Shown piece after piece: positions 52,593 through 61,305 of a stretch of DNA of 64,000 nucleotides. The stretch comes from Thecamonas trahens ATCC 50062 (lineage: Eukaryota > Apusozoa > Apusomonadida > Apusomonadidae). Numbering within the stretch: position 1 is the stretch's first letter; the number at the start of each line of letters is the position of its first letter. The position numbers and the translations under genes are program-made. The notes beneath the pieces are model-generated. The model did not search any database. It saw only the letters and a program-made list of their open reading frames with translations, and was not told where the DNA came from. The stretch is from assembly GCF_000142905.1 (NCBI RefSeq), contig NW_013657673.1, positions 248,510-312,509 of the forward strand. The letters are read 5' to 3'.

Positions 52593-54563
52593 ATGGCTAA
52601 AGTGGGGCACAGGACCGGGTCAGACGAGAAGCTCGAGGCTCAGGTGTTGTCGATGCCAGTAGAGACAAGAGACCGGCGGGGGCGCAAGTTGCGGGTGGCC
52701 AGGACGAGTGGCGTTGGTGGTGGTGGTGGCGACGGGGTGCATGGCGGTGGGTCCGGCAGCAACATCGACGCTCTCTTCTCGGACGACTCGATCTCGTCGT
52801 CGCTGGACATCTCGGACGATGACGGGTCGAGTAGCGACCAAGTGAACGAGGCTCTCAGCGGTGTTGTCGTGAAGCCGCTGGAGTTGGATCCGCTGTACAA
52901 GCGCCGCAACAAGGGCGTCAAGCTGAGCCTGCAGACCGTGTCGTGGGCGCCGACAGCAGCCGGCAGCGGGACCGCGAGCGACGCGCCGATCTCAACAGAG
53001 TCCGAGGCCATCTTTGTCACCGACGGCGTCATCTTCTCGCCGCTGCTCTCGGGCATGTCGGCCGACTCGGGCCCGGCCTTTGCCTTTGCCGACTGCGGGT
53101 CAGACTCGGACGACTCGGCACACCTTGACGCCGAGAAGGGCGGCGTGGTCATGACGCCCGGCTCGCTCGCCGCCGAGCAGCAAGCCGCACTGGATCTGGT
53201 CAAGTCGGTACTTGGCTTGCCAGAGCTCTTGGCCCGTACCCTACTGGATCACTACGGATACGACACCAGCCGGATGATGGAGGAGTTTGTCGACCGCGAG
53301 GCCGAGGTTCTCGCTGCCATCGGGTGGTCCGAGGGCGAGAACGGCGCGGCCGCCAGCGGCACGGGCGATGCCGGTGCTAGCGATAGTGCCAGCGCCGACG
53401 CTGCCTGTGCCATTTGCTTTCTGGACGATCCAGCAGAACTGGCCGCGCTCTCATGTGGGCATCCGCTCTGTCGCGACTGCTGGTCGTCGTACCTGCGGAT
53501 CAAGATCACCGAGAACGACGTGGCCAGCATTCCGTGCCCCGCCGGCGAGTGCGGAGTGCGTGCTGATCAGGCGTTTGTGGCCAAGTACGTTGACGCGGCG
53601 GTGTTTGACAAGTTTCAGCGGTTCTTGCTGCAGAACTTTGTGACGTCGAACAAGAATGTGGTGTGGTGCCCGGCCGGCGGTTGCGAGAACGCGGTCAAGG
53701 TTGAGTCTGCCCTCGAGGCACTGTGTGCGTGCGGCTGGCGCTTTTGCCCCTCGTGCAACGAAGAGTGCCATGTCCCAGTCTCGTGCGCGCACATGCGCGA
53801 GTGGGGCAAGCACCTCGCCGAGGATAACGTCAACAAGGCCTGGATTCTCAACAACACCAAGGACTGCCCCAAATGCGGCGTGACGATCGAAAAGAACATG
53901 GGCTGCATGCACATGTCGTGCGGCGGGCACGGCACCCGCGTCACCGGATGCGGTCACGAGTTCTGCTGGCTCTGCCTCGGCGACTGGCGGACTCACTCAC
54001 ACTGCGGCCGCGACGAGACCGCCGGCGATCGCAACAGCAAGCGCATCGGCGTCGTCCGACAGCTCCACTTCACCTCGCGATTCGAGGCCCATCGTGATGC
54101 GCACAAGCTCGAGCTTGAGCTCCGGTCCAGGACCGTGGCCAACATCGCCGCCTTCCGCAAGGCCCATCCCGACTCGATCGTCAAGCTCGGCTACATGCTT
54201 GACGCTGTTGAGGCACTCCTCTACTGCCGCAAAACCCTGCAGTTTACCTACGCCTATGCATTCTTTCTCAAGCCAGACTCGCCCGAGAAAAACCTGTTTG
54301 AGTATCTCCAGGGCGAGCTCGAAACCTCGGTCGAGACGCTCTCGGAAGCCATCGACTTGCCGATTGATGTCGAACACCGGAGCAAAATCAAGAAGCTCAC
54401 GCGCGCTGCACTTCGGCGGCTTAACCATCTCCTTGACGGCGTCGAGGTCGGACTCACCACCGATGCCGACGACTTTAAGGCCGTCAACGTGACCACCGAC
54501 GAGGCAGGAGCGTCCAGCGGCAACCGTACCACCATTCGCTCGCTCTTCTCTCGCCGATCGTAG
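52593..54563 (+). CDS. Ariadne-type RBR E3 ubiquitin ligase
   Basis: 656 aa. An acidic Ser-rich N-terminus and a UBA-like segment (LDHYGYDTSRMMEEFVDREA) come before the RING1-IBR-RING2 module. RING1: CAICFLDDPAELAALSCGHP with LCRDCWSSYL. IBR: WCPAGGCENAVKV and CGWRFCPSCNEECHVPVSC. RING2: CPKCGVTIEKNMGCMHMSC, in which the Cys of MGCMHM is the catalytic thioester cysteine. GCGHEFCWLCLGDWRTHS follows. The C-terminal ~200 residues form the helical Ariadne domain (RYEAH-like SRFEAHRDAHKLELELR, FLKPDSPEKNLFEYLQGELE, LSEAI). HHARI-type ligases pair with neddylated cullins. The start at MAKVGHRTG omits 23 in-frame upstream residues. Confidence 0.95.
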   Translation: MAKVGHRTGSDEKLEAQVLSMPVETRDRRGRKLRVARTSGVGGGGGDGVHGGGSGSNIDALFSDDSISSSLDISDDDGSSSDQVNEALSGVVVKPLELDPLYKRRNKGVKLSLQTVSWAPTAAGSGTASDAPISTESEAIFVTDGVIFSPLLSGMSADSGPAFAFADCGSDSDDSAHLDAEKGGVVMTPGSLAAEQQAALDLVKSVLGLPELLARTLLDHYGYDTSRMMEEFVDREAEVLAAIGWSEGENGAAASGTGDAGASDSASADAACAICFLDDPAELAALSCGHPLCRDCWSSYLRIKITENDVASIPCPAGECGVRADQAFVAKYVDAAVFDKFQRFLLQNFVTSNKNVVWCPAGGCENAVKVESALEALCACGWRFCPSCNEECHVPVSCAHMREWGKHLAEDNVNKAWILNNTKDCPKCGVTIEKNMGCMHMSCGGHGTRVTGCGHEFCWLCLGDWRTHSHCGRDETAGDRNSKRIGVVRQLHFTSRFEAHRDAHKLELELRSRTVANIAAFRKAHPDSIVKLGYMLDAVEALLYCRKTLQFTYAYAFFLKPDSPEKNLFEYLQGELETSVETLSEAIDLPIDVEHRSKIKKLTRAALRRLNHLLDGVEVGLTTDADDFKAVNVTTDEAGASSGNRTTIRSLFSRRS

Positions 54564-54685
54564 TCGCGCGCAATCTCTTTGTCGGGCGAGTCAAGGTAAA
54601 GCACTGGTGCCAGGTCCAGCTACAGCAGTCAAGCTGTGCTGTCTTCACCCCACCCACCCCACCTGACTCATCCAAGTCAGTAGCC

Positions 54686-55843
54686 ATGTCGGCCACAAAG
54701 ACGTGCAACATTGTGGCGTGCATTGTGGCTGTTGGCGAGTCGGGCGCGTCGGCTGCAGCGGGGAAGGTCAAGCGCGCAGTAGAGGTCATCGATGGGGCAT
54801 GGGCAGGAGAGTGCTGCGCGGTCGGCGCAGCGGCCGAGGCTGTGGCCGCCGCCTGTGCAGCCGCCGCCGATGCAGGCGCTGCAGGTGCGCTGGTGGTGGC
54901 GATGGCCGATGCTAGCGAGACCAGTGTTCAGAGTGTGCTGCAGATTCTTGTGCATGTCAAGCGCACAGAGCCCGGATGGCTGCGGGTGGTGTGGAGCGAG
55001 GAGGGCAGCGAATCGGCAGAGATTCGTCTTGCGCTCTGCCGCGGCGGGGCGGCTATGGTGACAGCCAGCGCTACGGCGCTGGACGAGGCGCTGACTCTAG
55101 CAGGTGGCGATGCAGCAGCGCGTAGCGAAGATCAAGGCGTTGCGTGCCCTTTCTGCGGGGTGAACGGATTTGATGAGCTCGGGCTCTGGGCGCACGTCCC
55201 ACTCTTCCACATGGTTGAGCGCAACGAAGTCAGCGGCAGCCGATGCCCGCTCTGCCCTCGGAAGCGGCTGGACGATCCGTTTCCGGTGCATCTCTTTACC
55301 AAGCACTACCCGCCACACTTGCCACCACATGAGGAGAACGCGCAACCTGGGCTGCTGTACGCGTTTGCGCTGGTAGTGGTAGTGCGACCGGTCGACGGGG
55401 CCATCCTGGTGGTGCAAGAGTTTGACGATCAGGGCTTCTGGTTGCCAGGCGGACGGGTGGACCCCGGCGAGGGGCTGGCAGCGGCAGCGGTGCGCGAGAC
55501 CCGCGAGGAGGCAGGCATCGACGTACGCCTGACTGGCATCCTCCGAATGGAGTTCTTTCCGAGGCCGCGATACGTCCGGCAGCGGATCGTATTTCTGGCC
55601 GAGGTCGAAGACCCGAACCAACGGCCCAAGACGGTGCCGGACTTTCAGTCTGCGGGCGCAGCGTGGGCGACGCTCGACGAGCTGCGCCAGGTTTCGCTGC
55701 GCGGCTCGGAACCGCTGGTGTGGGCGACGTATCTCTCGCGCGGCGGGAGAGCGAGTCCTTTGAGCCTCTTGCACGAAGCCGGCGGTGGGCTGCCTCCAGG
55801 AGTCACCAACGACGATATTGCCTCGTACAAAACGCGCCGCTGA
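54686..55843 (+). CDS. Nudix hydrolase with C2H2-like zinc-finger region
   Basis: 385 aa. An Ala-rich N-terminal domain (~1-140, VGAAAEAVAAACAAAADAGA) is followed by a zinc-binding segment CPFCGVNGFDELGLWAHVPL plus FH and CPLCPRKRLDD with a later H-x-H pattern (VHLFTKHYPPH), suggesting paired C2H2 fingers. The Nudix domain spans ~225-365. The box GGRVDPGEGLAAAAVRETRE plus EAGI fits Gx5Ex7REUxEExGU exactly, so it should be catalytically competent. Substrate is not evident: possibilities include nucleoside diphosphate derivatives or diphosphoinositol phosphates. Compact intergenic spacing to both neighbours; the stop is 17 bases from the convergent isomerase gene. Confidence 0.88.
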   Translation: MSATKTCNIVACIVAVGESGASAAAGKVKRAVEVIDGAWAGECCAVGAAAEAVAAACAAAADAGAAGALVVAMADASETSVQSVLQILVHVKRTEPGWLRVVWSEEGSESAEIRLALCRGGAAMVTASATALDEALTLAGGDAAARSEDQGVACPFCGVNGFDELGLWAHVPLFHMVERNEVSGSRCPLCPRKRLDDPFPVHLFTKHYPPHLPPHEENAQPGLLYAFALVVVVRPVDGAILVVQEFDDQGFWLPGGRVDPGEGLAAAAVRETREEAGIDVRLTGILRMEFFPRPRYVRQRIVFLAEVEDPNQRPKTVPDFQSAGAAWATLDELRQVSLRGSEPLVWATYLSRGGRASPLSLLHEAGGGLPPGVTNDDIASYKTRR

Positions 55844-55860
55844 GTGGAGCGGGGCGCGCG

Positions 55861-56736
55861 TCAGAGACTGGAGAAGACCGGCACCGACTTGGTGAGATGG
55901 CCCATGACCGAAGCGGCGACGTCGGGTGACTGGGTGGCGAGCGCGTTGAATGTCGCCACGTACTTGAGGCCTTGCTGCACCGAGAGCTCGGCAGACGTGT
56001 TGAGCACGTCCTTGGTGCCGGCCACAACCAGCGGCGAGAGTGCGGCGATGGATGCGGCCATGTCGAGACCGGCGGCGAGGGCCTCGTCGCGGGTCGTGTG
56101 AACGGCGGAGAAGAGGCCAGCGGCATGGGCCTCGGCGGCCTCCATGCGGCGGCCGGTGAGCGCAAGCTCACGAACAAGCGAAGCCGAGCCGATGATGCGC
56201 GGAAGACGCTGCAGCGTGCCGAGGTCGGCGACAATGCCGATCTTGACCTCTGCCACCGAGATCCAGGCGTCGGCGGCGGCGATGCGAATGTCGGCGGCCG
56301 AGATAAGGTCAACGCCACCGCCTACGCACGCACCATGGACAACAGCGATGACCGGAACTCGGCACTCGGCAACGGCGGTAAACGCGTCCTGCCACGGCGC
56401 GACGATGTCGCGGAGGGTGGCGAGGCCATGGCGAGCGACGTCGGAAGTGCCACCGTCGTCCTCTTCGTCGTCATCGTCGCTCTCGCCATCGCGCCTGCGG
56501 CGGCCGCCCGAGGTAAAGACGCCCGCAGCCGCCTCCTTCAGATCCAAGCCAGCTGAGAACACCTTGCCTGCGCCAGAGAGAACGACAGCACGGACGGATC
56601 GGTCCCTGGCGACGTCTGCCATGACGGCGGCGAGGTCGTCAAAGAAGGCCAGGTTCATGGCATTGAGGGCCCTTGGGCGGTTGAGTTCAATGTGGATGAC
56701 GCCCGGAGAGGGCGAGGAGGTGCGGAGGGTGTCCAT
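55861..56736 (-). CDS. ECH1: Delta(3,5)-delta(2,4)-dienoyl-CoA isomerase (ECH1-like)
   Basis: 291 aa of the crotonase fold. ELNRPRALNAM and KVFSAGLDLKEAA build the oxyanion region. VIAVVHGACVGGGVDLISAA, DAWISVAEVKIG and IVADLGTLQRLPRIIGSASL carry the three acidic residues (Asp, Glu, Asp) of dienoyl-CoA isomerase in the same positions as rat ECH1. It isomerises 3,5-dienoyl-CoA to 2,4-dienoyl-CoA in beta-oxidation of odd-position unsaturated fatty acids. The C-terminal SSL is close to a peroxisomal PTS1 (SKL). An acidic, Arg-rich insertion (RRRRDGESDDDDEEDDGG) between residues ~79 and 98 is unusual and likely a surface loop. Start at MDTLRTSSP, following a pyrimidine tract. Confidence 0.92.
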   Translation of the reverse strand: MDTLRTSSPSPGVIHIELNRPRALNAMNLAFFDDLAAVMADVARDRSVRAVVLSGAGKVFSAGLDLKEAAAGVFTSGGRRRRDGESDDDDEEDDGGTSDVARHGLATLRDIVAPWQDAFTAVAECRVPVIAVVHGACVGGGVDLISAADIRIAAADAWISVAEVKIGIVADLGTLQRLPRIIGSASLVRELALTGRRMEAAEAHAAGLFSAVHTTRDEALAAGLDMAASIAALSPLVVAGTKDVLNTSAELSVQQGLKYVATFNALATQSPDVAASVMGHLTKSVPVFSSL

Positions 56737-57406
56737 AGCAATAAGGGGGGGAGGGGGGGGGGAGAGAGAGAGAGAGAGAGAGAAGGGTAAAGGCTGGGAG
56801 AGCAAGCGAGGTGCGTGTCGGCAGTCGGCAGGGGCAAACGGTGAGCGGGAGGCGCATCGTTAGGCGGCAGGCGCAATCGGCGGCAGTCGGCAGGCGCAAT
56901 CGGTAGGCGCAATCGGTAGGCGGCAGGCGCAATCGGCGGTAGTCGGCAGGCGCAAGCGGTGGGCGGGAGGCGCATCGTTAGGCGGCAGGCGCAATCGGCG
57001 GTAGTCGGCAGGCGCAAACGGTAGGCGGCAGGCGCAAACGGCGGCAGTCGACAGGCGCAATCGGTAGGCGGCAGGCGCAATCGGCGGTAGTCGGCAGGCG
57101 CAAACGGTAGGCGAGGGGCGCAATCGGCGGCAGCCCAATCGGTAGGCGAGGGGCGCAATCGGCGGCAGTCGGCAGGCGCAAACGGTGAGCGGGAGGCGCA
57201 ATCGGTGGGCGGCAGGCGCAATCGGCGGCAGACCCAATCGGCAGTCGGCAGGAAGATGCCATCCATCCATCACACGGCGGGGACAGACAGCAACCACACC
57301 AGGGAGTCAGAGACGGCTGCCACTCCAGCCACACCCACAACCACTTCTCCACCCCACTCCACCTCCTCCGCCCTACCCCTAGCCCTACCCCTACCCCCTA
57401 CCCACC
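56737..57406. other. Divergent intergenic region dominated by minisatellite
   Basis: About 670 bases between ECH1-like and WDR18-like genes. Poly-G/GA (56742-56785) borders the isomerase start. The middle is minisatellite. The 150 bases before the WDR18 ATG are C/A-rich. Confidence 0.6.
56812..57250. repeat. Minisatellite of ~22-23 bp CGGCAGGCGCAATCGGCGGT-type units
   Basis: About 440 bases of nested tandem repeats: GGCAGGCGCAAWCGG alternates with spacers GTAGTC, GTAGGC, GTGGGCGGGAGGCGC. Long open frames across it on the minus strand (RLPPIAPAAY-type) are a product of the repeat and not genes. Confidence 0.9.
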
Positions 57407-58750
57407 ATGGACCAGATCGTGGTCTCGACAGAAGAGTCGTCGCGGGCAGACGCGCCGACCATGCATGCCTGGGAGCTGGGCTCGGGCGCCCGAGTGCTGG
57501 CCTTCAAGCACGCGCCGGTGGCGAGCGGCGGCCTGGCCCTTATCCGCGGTCACTATGCCGTGGCGTCGCTGGCGACCAAGCCGATGCTGCATGCGTACTC
57601 GTGGACCCGCGAGCAGGTGGGGACCAAGTCGGTGCTCCCGGCCATGGCCTCAGCGCTGGCGGCTGACGCCCGCGGCTCGCATCTTGTGGCCGGTCTGGCG
57701 ACCGGAACGCTAATGGCATGGGACACGGCGACAGGTACTCTCCTGGCGTCGGTCGAGGCACACTACAAGGCCGTGACAGCCCTCGTCCTTGCTGACGACG
57801 GCTCGGTCCTGATCTCGGCCGGTGACGACGGCGCCATCGCGGTGTGGGACTGGCCCGACTTGCTCGCGCCGCGGAGCCACGACGCCGCGCCGCCTGCGCC
57901 GATCTTCCTCCTCACCCTCCACTCTCTCGGTGTCGCCGACGTGGCGCTGGGCCTCGGCGGCCGCGCCGCGCGCCTGGTCTCGGTCTCGGCCGATCGCACA
58001 CTTAAGGTGTGGGACATGCTGACGGGCAAGGCCGCGGCGTCGATCCTCCTCCCCACCGCACTCAACGCCGTAGCGCTGCACCCATGCGAAAGCGCGGTTG
58101 CGGTTGGCGGCTCCAATGGGCATGTGTACTGGCTGCCGCTGGCGCCCGATGCCGCCGTCCTCCTCGACCTCGACGCGTCAGCTGTCCACACCATGGCCGG
58201 CCACTCGGCTGAGGTCACTGCCCTGGCCTTTTCCCTCGATGGCCACACTCTGGTCTCCGGTGCCGCTGACGGCGAGATCCTGGTGTGGGATGCGGCGACC
58301 CGCCAGCAGATCCGCTCGTACACCCAGCACATGGGCCCGGTCACAAACCTCCGCGTCATCATGCGCCCGCCGCATCTGCGCGACCTCGCGCTCTCAGTCT
58401 CGGCTCTGCCGCCGGCCGCAGACGCGCTAGCACCCTCGGACGCCTCGCGCCTCCTCCCGCTGGCCCCGTTCAAGCGGACGCTTGGCGCTGGCGCCTCGGC
58501 CGCTGCCGCCTCGGCTTCACAGTCGCTCGGTGCCACTGGCGTCATGGCTCTTCCAGTCGCCCCGTCCGCACCCTCGCTTACCCCCTCCCTCTTTTCCATC
58601 CCACGCGCCTTGACCGACAAGGCCGCAGTCATCACCAACGACCAATCTGCCCTCATCGACGCCCTTCAGGCCGAGATCGACTCGCTCAAGTCGTCCAACG
58701 CTCAGCTCTACGAGCGCGCTGTTAACGCTGTCCTGGAAGACCAGGCGTAG
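57407..58750 (+). CDS. WDR18: WDR18/IPI3-like WD40 protein (Rix1 complex)
   Basis: 447 aa. WD40 propeller from residue ~1 to ~330: MHAWELGSGARVLAFKHAP, SGGLALIRGHYAVASLATKP, AWDTATGTLLASVEAHYKAV, ISAGDDGAIAVWDWPDLLAP, GGRAARLVSVSADRTLKVWD, SGAADGEILVWDAATRQQIR, then SYTQHMGPVTNLRVIM. The GPVTN after the last blade, the disordered linker and a C-terminal coiled coil (LIDALQAEIDSLKSSNAQLY) match WDR18/Ipi3. That protein works with TEX10/PELP1 or Rix1/Ipi1 in pre-60S maturation and ITS2 processing. It is the second 60S-biogenesis gene here besides GNL3. Confidence 0.88.
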   Translation: MDQIVVSTEESSRADAPTMHAWELGSGARVLAFKHAPVASGGLALIRGHYAVASLATKPMLHAYSWTREQVGTKSVLPAMASALAADARGSHLVAGLATGTLMAWDTATGTLLASVEAHYKAVTALVLADDGSVLISAGDDGAIAVWDWPDLLAPRSHDAAPPAPIFLLTLHSLGVADVALGLGGRAARLVSVSADRTLKVWDMLTGKAAASILLPTALNAVALHPCESAVAVGGSNGHVYWLPLAPDAAVLLDLDASAVHTMAGHSAEVTALAFSLDGHTLVSGAADGEILVWDAATRQQIRSYTQHMGPVTNLRVIMRPPHLRDLALSVSALPPAADALAPSDASRLLPLAPFKRTLGAGASAAAASASQSLGATGVMALPVAPSAPSLTPSLFSIPRALTDKAAVITNDQSALIDALQAEIDSLKSSNAQLYERAVNAVLEDQA

Positions 58751-58828
58751 TAGAGGCGAGACCCACCGTCGCCCCCCCTCCAATTACCATCTTTCCGACA
58801 AAGGCATCATCAGTCGAAAAGGCGCCTC

Positions 58829-60736
58829 TTGCCAAAGCGCCCTGCCGTCGCCCCACCACCCCCGCCGCCACGCCGGCGCCCCCCCAACCTGCAGCGCGCC
58901 AGCATGCCCACACCCCATAGCCTCACCCCTGCCCAGGCCCCGGTACCCCACTCACAGCATCACCCACACCCCACCACCACAACCCCCTTTGGCTTCACTC
59001 CCTCTAGCCACAGCCACCCACCCCACACCCACACACCATGGCTGTACGCCCTCCCACTTCCCCCTTCCGCCCCCGGCCCCCGACCCCACCCCACCACGAC
59101 TCACGTCCTCTTCCCCCCCCCCCTCCCCACCCTCTGCCCATCACAGTCCGCCCAGGCCCCCTTTGCCACCGACGCAGCCTACTCGCCGCAACGGTGGGAC
59201 GCAGACCGTGGTGTGGCGCCCACCCCGGCCCCTGGCCCTGCTGCTGGATACAGCACGAGCTACAGTCAGCACAACGACAACGACTACGACTACGGCCAGC
59301 ACAACGACTACTATGCTGCTACTGCCGCTCCCGCGCCCCGGGCGGCGGCCAACCGCGCGGCCACGCCACCGCCACGCACCGTTGCCGTCCGAGACGCGCA
59401 CGCATCGTCGGGCAACCCGCTAGTCTGGCGCCCGGCTGGCGCGCGCGACTACGATCCGCAGCTGGACTGCCTCGAGACTGCCAACAGACAAGCGCGGAGG
59501 ACCCGCGAGCGGCGTCATGTGCCCGGCGATGACCGCCCGGCATATCTCACCTCACCATATGCCTCCACTGAGCCCGGATTTACCGCGCCGTACGACGTGG
59601 CGTATGTCAGTGACAGAGATACCACTGCGCGCCAAGCCATGCCGGAGGTGGACTACGGCTTTGGCCACCGCTCTGCGCTCGACGCCGAGCGCAGGATGAC
59701 CGCCGCTGACGCGCCCAATGCAGATCTTTGGCACGCAGACCACAACCCGTTGGTGTGGGCACCCAACTCGCGACCCGACGCAGCTGCCCGCGCCGCGCAG
59801 GCTGCCGAGCTTGACGCTGCTCGCCGGGCTCGAACACACACCCGCGGCATGCGCCACTACGCTGGCCACGATCGCGCCCCGCCCGGCTCGCCGCCGCACG
59901 CTACTGCCCCGTACGCCACCGAGGCACACAACGCCCAGGCCTACTGGGACGCAGGTATGGAGACGCCATCCCGCACCGTCGACGACTCGACTGCCGGGTA
60001 CAACTCCCGCGCCGCGTCGTCGCACGGCTACTCGGTGGCTGCCGCACTGCACTCACAGCCTTCATCTTCGTCGTCTGATCTTGTTGCTCGGCTGCAAGAG
60101 GAGCAGGCCGCTGCAGCACGCAGGCAGGCAGCTCAAGCCGAGGAGCAGGCCGCACGCCAGGCGCCGCCGGCACGCCCGCAAACAGCACAGGCGGCAGCAC
60201 CCAGGCCGCGCTCACCACAGGAGCTCAACGCCTTTGGCTACCCACCCGGGCCGATGGACCGCTACCTCGTTGAGCTCGAAAAGACTGGCCCGTCGCAGTA
60301 CGCCTCCGAGTTCCGCACCTACACCCCTTCCGAAATGGTCGAATACTCTGGCGTGGCGTACCGCCACCAGCCGCTCAAGCGGTACGTCGTCGACGAGCCA
60401 ACCGACTACCGTTCCACCTACCAGATCATGGCTTCCGCGGTCCCAGATCCAGTCTCGCACTCGCCGCGCCCGGCCACTGCCCACGGTGCGCCATCTGAGG
60501 TTACTGCTCGCACCCACAAGGAGCGCGGTTCCCGCCGTGCCTGGTACGACCAGCCGGGCATGGCCGGCCGCGCCCTTGTTCGTGAGCCCAACGACCCACC
60601 GCCGAGCGAGATCTACGTCACTGAGGCCAAAGCCAACTTTACTGCTGATGCGCTCAACAAGCCCAAGGCCCGCTCCAGTGCTCCGTTTCGCAACCGCTTC
60701 AAGTCTGCTGCCTCGCGCGGGCCGCTCATGATCTAG
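58829..60736 (+). CDS. Pro/Tyr-rich protein with two NPLVW modules
   Basis: Up to 635 aa. The first ~110 codons are C-rich and probably not all coding. A likely model starts at 58903 (MPTPHSLTPAQAP), splices out 58942-59147 (GTACCC ... CACAG, length a multiple of three) and continues SAQAPFATDAAYSPQRW. The supported part has two copies of a module: SSGNPLVWRPAGARDYDPQL and ADHNPLVWAPNSRPDAAARA, each followed by an Arg-rich helix (ARRTRERRHVPGDDRP; ARRARTHTRGMRHYAGHDR). A Gln/Ala coiled segment and a C-terminal domain follow (YLVELEKTGPSQYASEFRTY, VVDEPTDYRSTYQIM). No known family recognised. Tyr/Pro-containing short repeats resemble flagellar microtubule inner proteins, which is only a guess. 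Confidence 0.6.
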   Translation: MPKRPAVAPPPPPPRRRPPNLQRASMPTPHSLTPAQAPVPHSQHHPHPTTTTPFGFTPSSHSHPPHTHTPWLYALPLPPSAPGPRPHPTTTHVLFPPPLPTLCPSQSAQAPFATDAAYSPQRWDADRGVAPTPAPGPAAGYSTSYSQHNDNDYDYGQHNDYYAATAAPAPRAAANRAATPPPRTVAVRDAHASSGNPLVWRPAGARDYDPQLDCLETANRQARRTRERRHVPGDDRPAYLTSPYASTEPGFTAPYDVAYVSDRDTTARQAMPEVDYGFGHRSALDAERRMTAADAPNADLWHADHNPLVWAPNSRPDAAARAAQAAELDAARRARTHTRGMRHYAGHDRAPPGSPPHATAPYATEAHNAQAYWDAGMETPSRTVDDSTAGYNSRAASSHGYSVAAALHSQPSSSSSDLVARLQEEQAAAARRQAAQAEEQAARQAPPARPQTAQAAAPRPRSPQELNAFGYPPGPMDRYLVELEKTGPSQYASEFRTYTPSEMVEYSGVAYRHQPLKRYVVDEPTDYRSTYQIMASAVPDPVSHSPRPATAHGAPSEVTARTHKERGSRRAWYDQPGMAGRALVREPNDPPPSEIYVTEAKANFTADALNKPKARSSAPFRNRFKSAASRGPLMI

Positions 60737-60778
60737 TAGGTAGGCAAATGATCTAAACATCTCCACCCGCTCAAAAGC

Positions 60779-61267
60779 TCAGTGGTCGGCGGTCGTTGTC
60801 GTTGCTGACGTGGCCGATCGCCCCGAGTCCGATGCGGCCTCGCCGCCACGCGAAGCCGAGCGGGCAACGAGAACCGCCGCGTGCCCGCCCGTGTCCGGGT
60901 GCGGCTGCCACGCCGGCGCGCCAGGCTCGACCATGACCCAGCCGTTGCGGACCATAGCCTCAGCCTCGCGGCTAAAGCAGCCACGGCCGACAACTGCGGC
61001 GTGAGCTTCTGGTTCGTCGACGCGCCACGCGCCGTAGCCCACCTGGCCGGGCCGGCGACTTTGAGTGCGGAGCTCGCTGCCGGGCGCCGGGGTGGCCAGC
61101 CCGGTTGCCAACGCCACCACTGCCGATGACTGGCCGTACACTGCATGCTGGCGTCTGCGGCGCAAAAGCTCGTCCTCGTCATCACTGCTGCTCGTCGGGC
61201 ATCCTGTCCTTGGATCCAGTCCCAGGCTTGCCCGCTGCGCCCGTGCCTCCGCTGCTCGCAGCCGCAT
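60779..61267 (-). CDS. Hypothetical protein
   Basis: 162 aa. The N-terminus has a basic helix RLRAAEARAQRASLGLDPRT, an acidic patch SSSDDEDELLRRRR, then a segment of mixed composition (REAEAMVRNGWVMVEPGAPA) and a Ser/Thr-rich end. No family recognised. It starts 39 bases after the stop of the upstream minus-strand gene. A second ATG in another frame at 61302 (MSSNRHLTPLPG) could belong to it if a base is missing. Coding nature is suggested by length and composition only. Confidence 0.4.
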   Translation of the reverse strand: MRLRAAEARAQRASLGLDPRTGCPTSSSDDEDELLRRRRQHAVYGQSSAVVALATGLATPAPGSELRTQSRRPGQVGYGAWRVDEPEAHAAVVGRGCFSREAEAMVRNGWVMVEPGAPAWQPHPDTGGHAAVLVARSASRGGEAASDSGRSATSATTTTADH

Positions 61268-61305
61268 GTCCCGGCAACGGCGTCAGGTGACGGTTACTGG
61301 ACATT

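Noticed and set aside
56860-57352. Minus-strand ORFs of RLPPIAPAAY-type repeats
   Set aside because: All three frames are open because the minisatellite lacks stop codons; no start context or domain.
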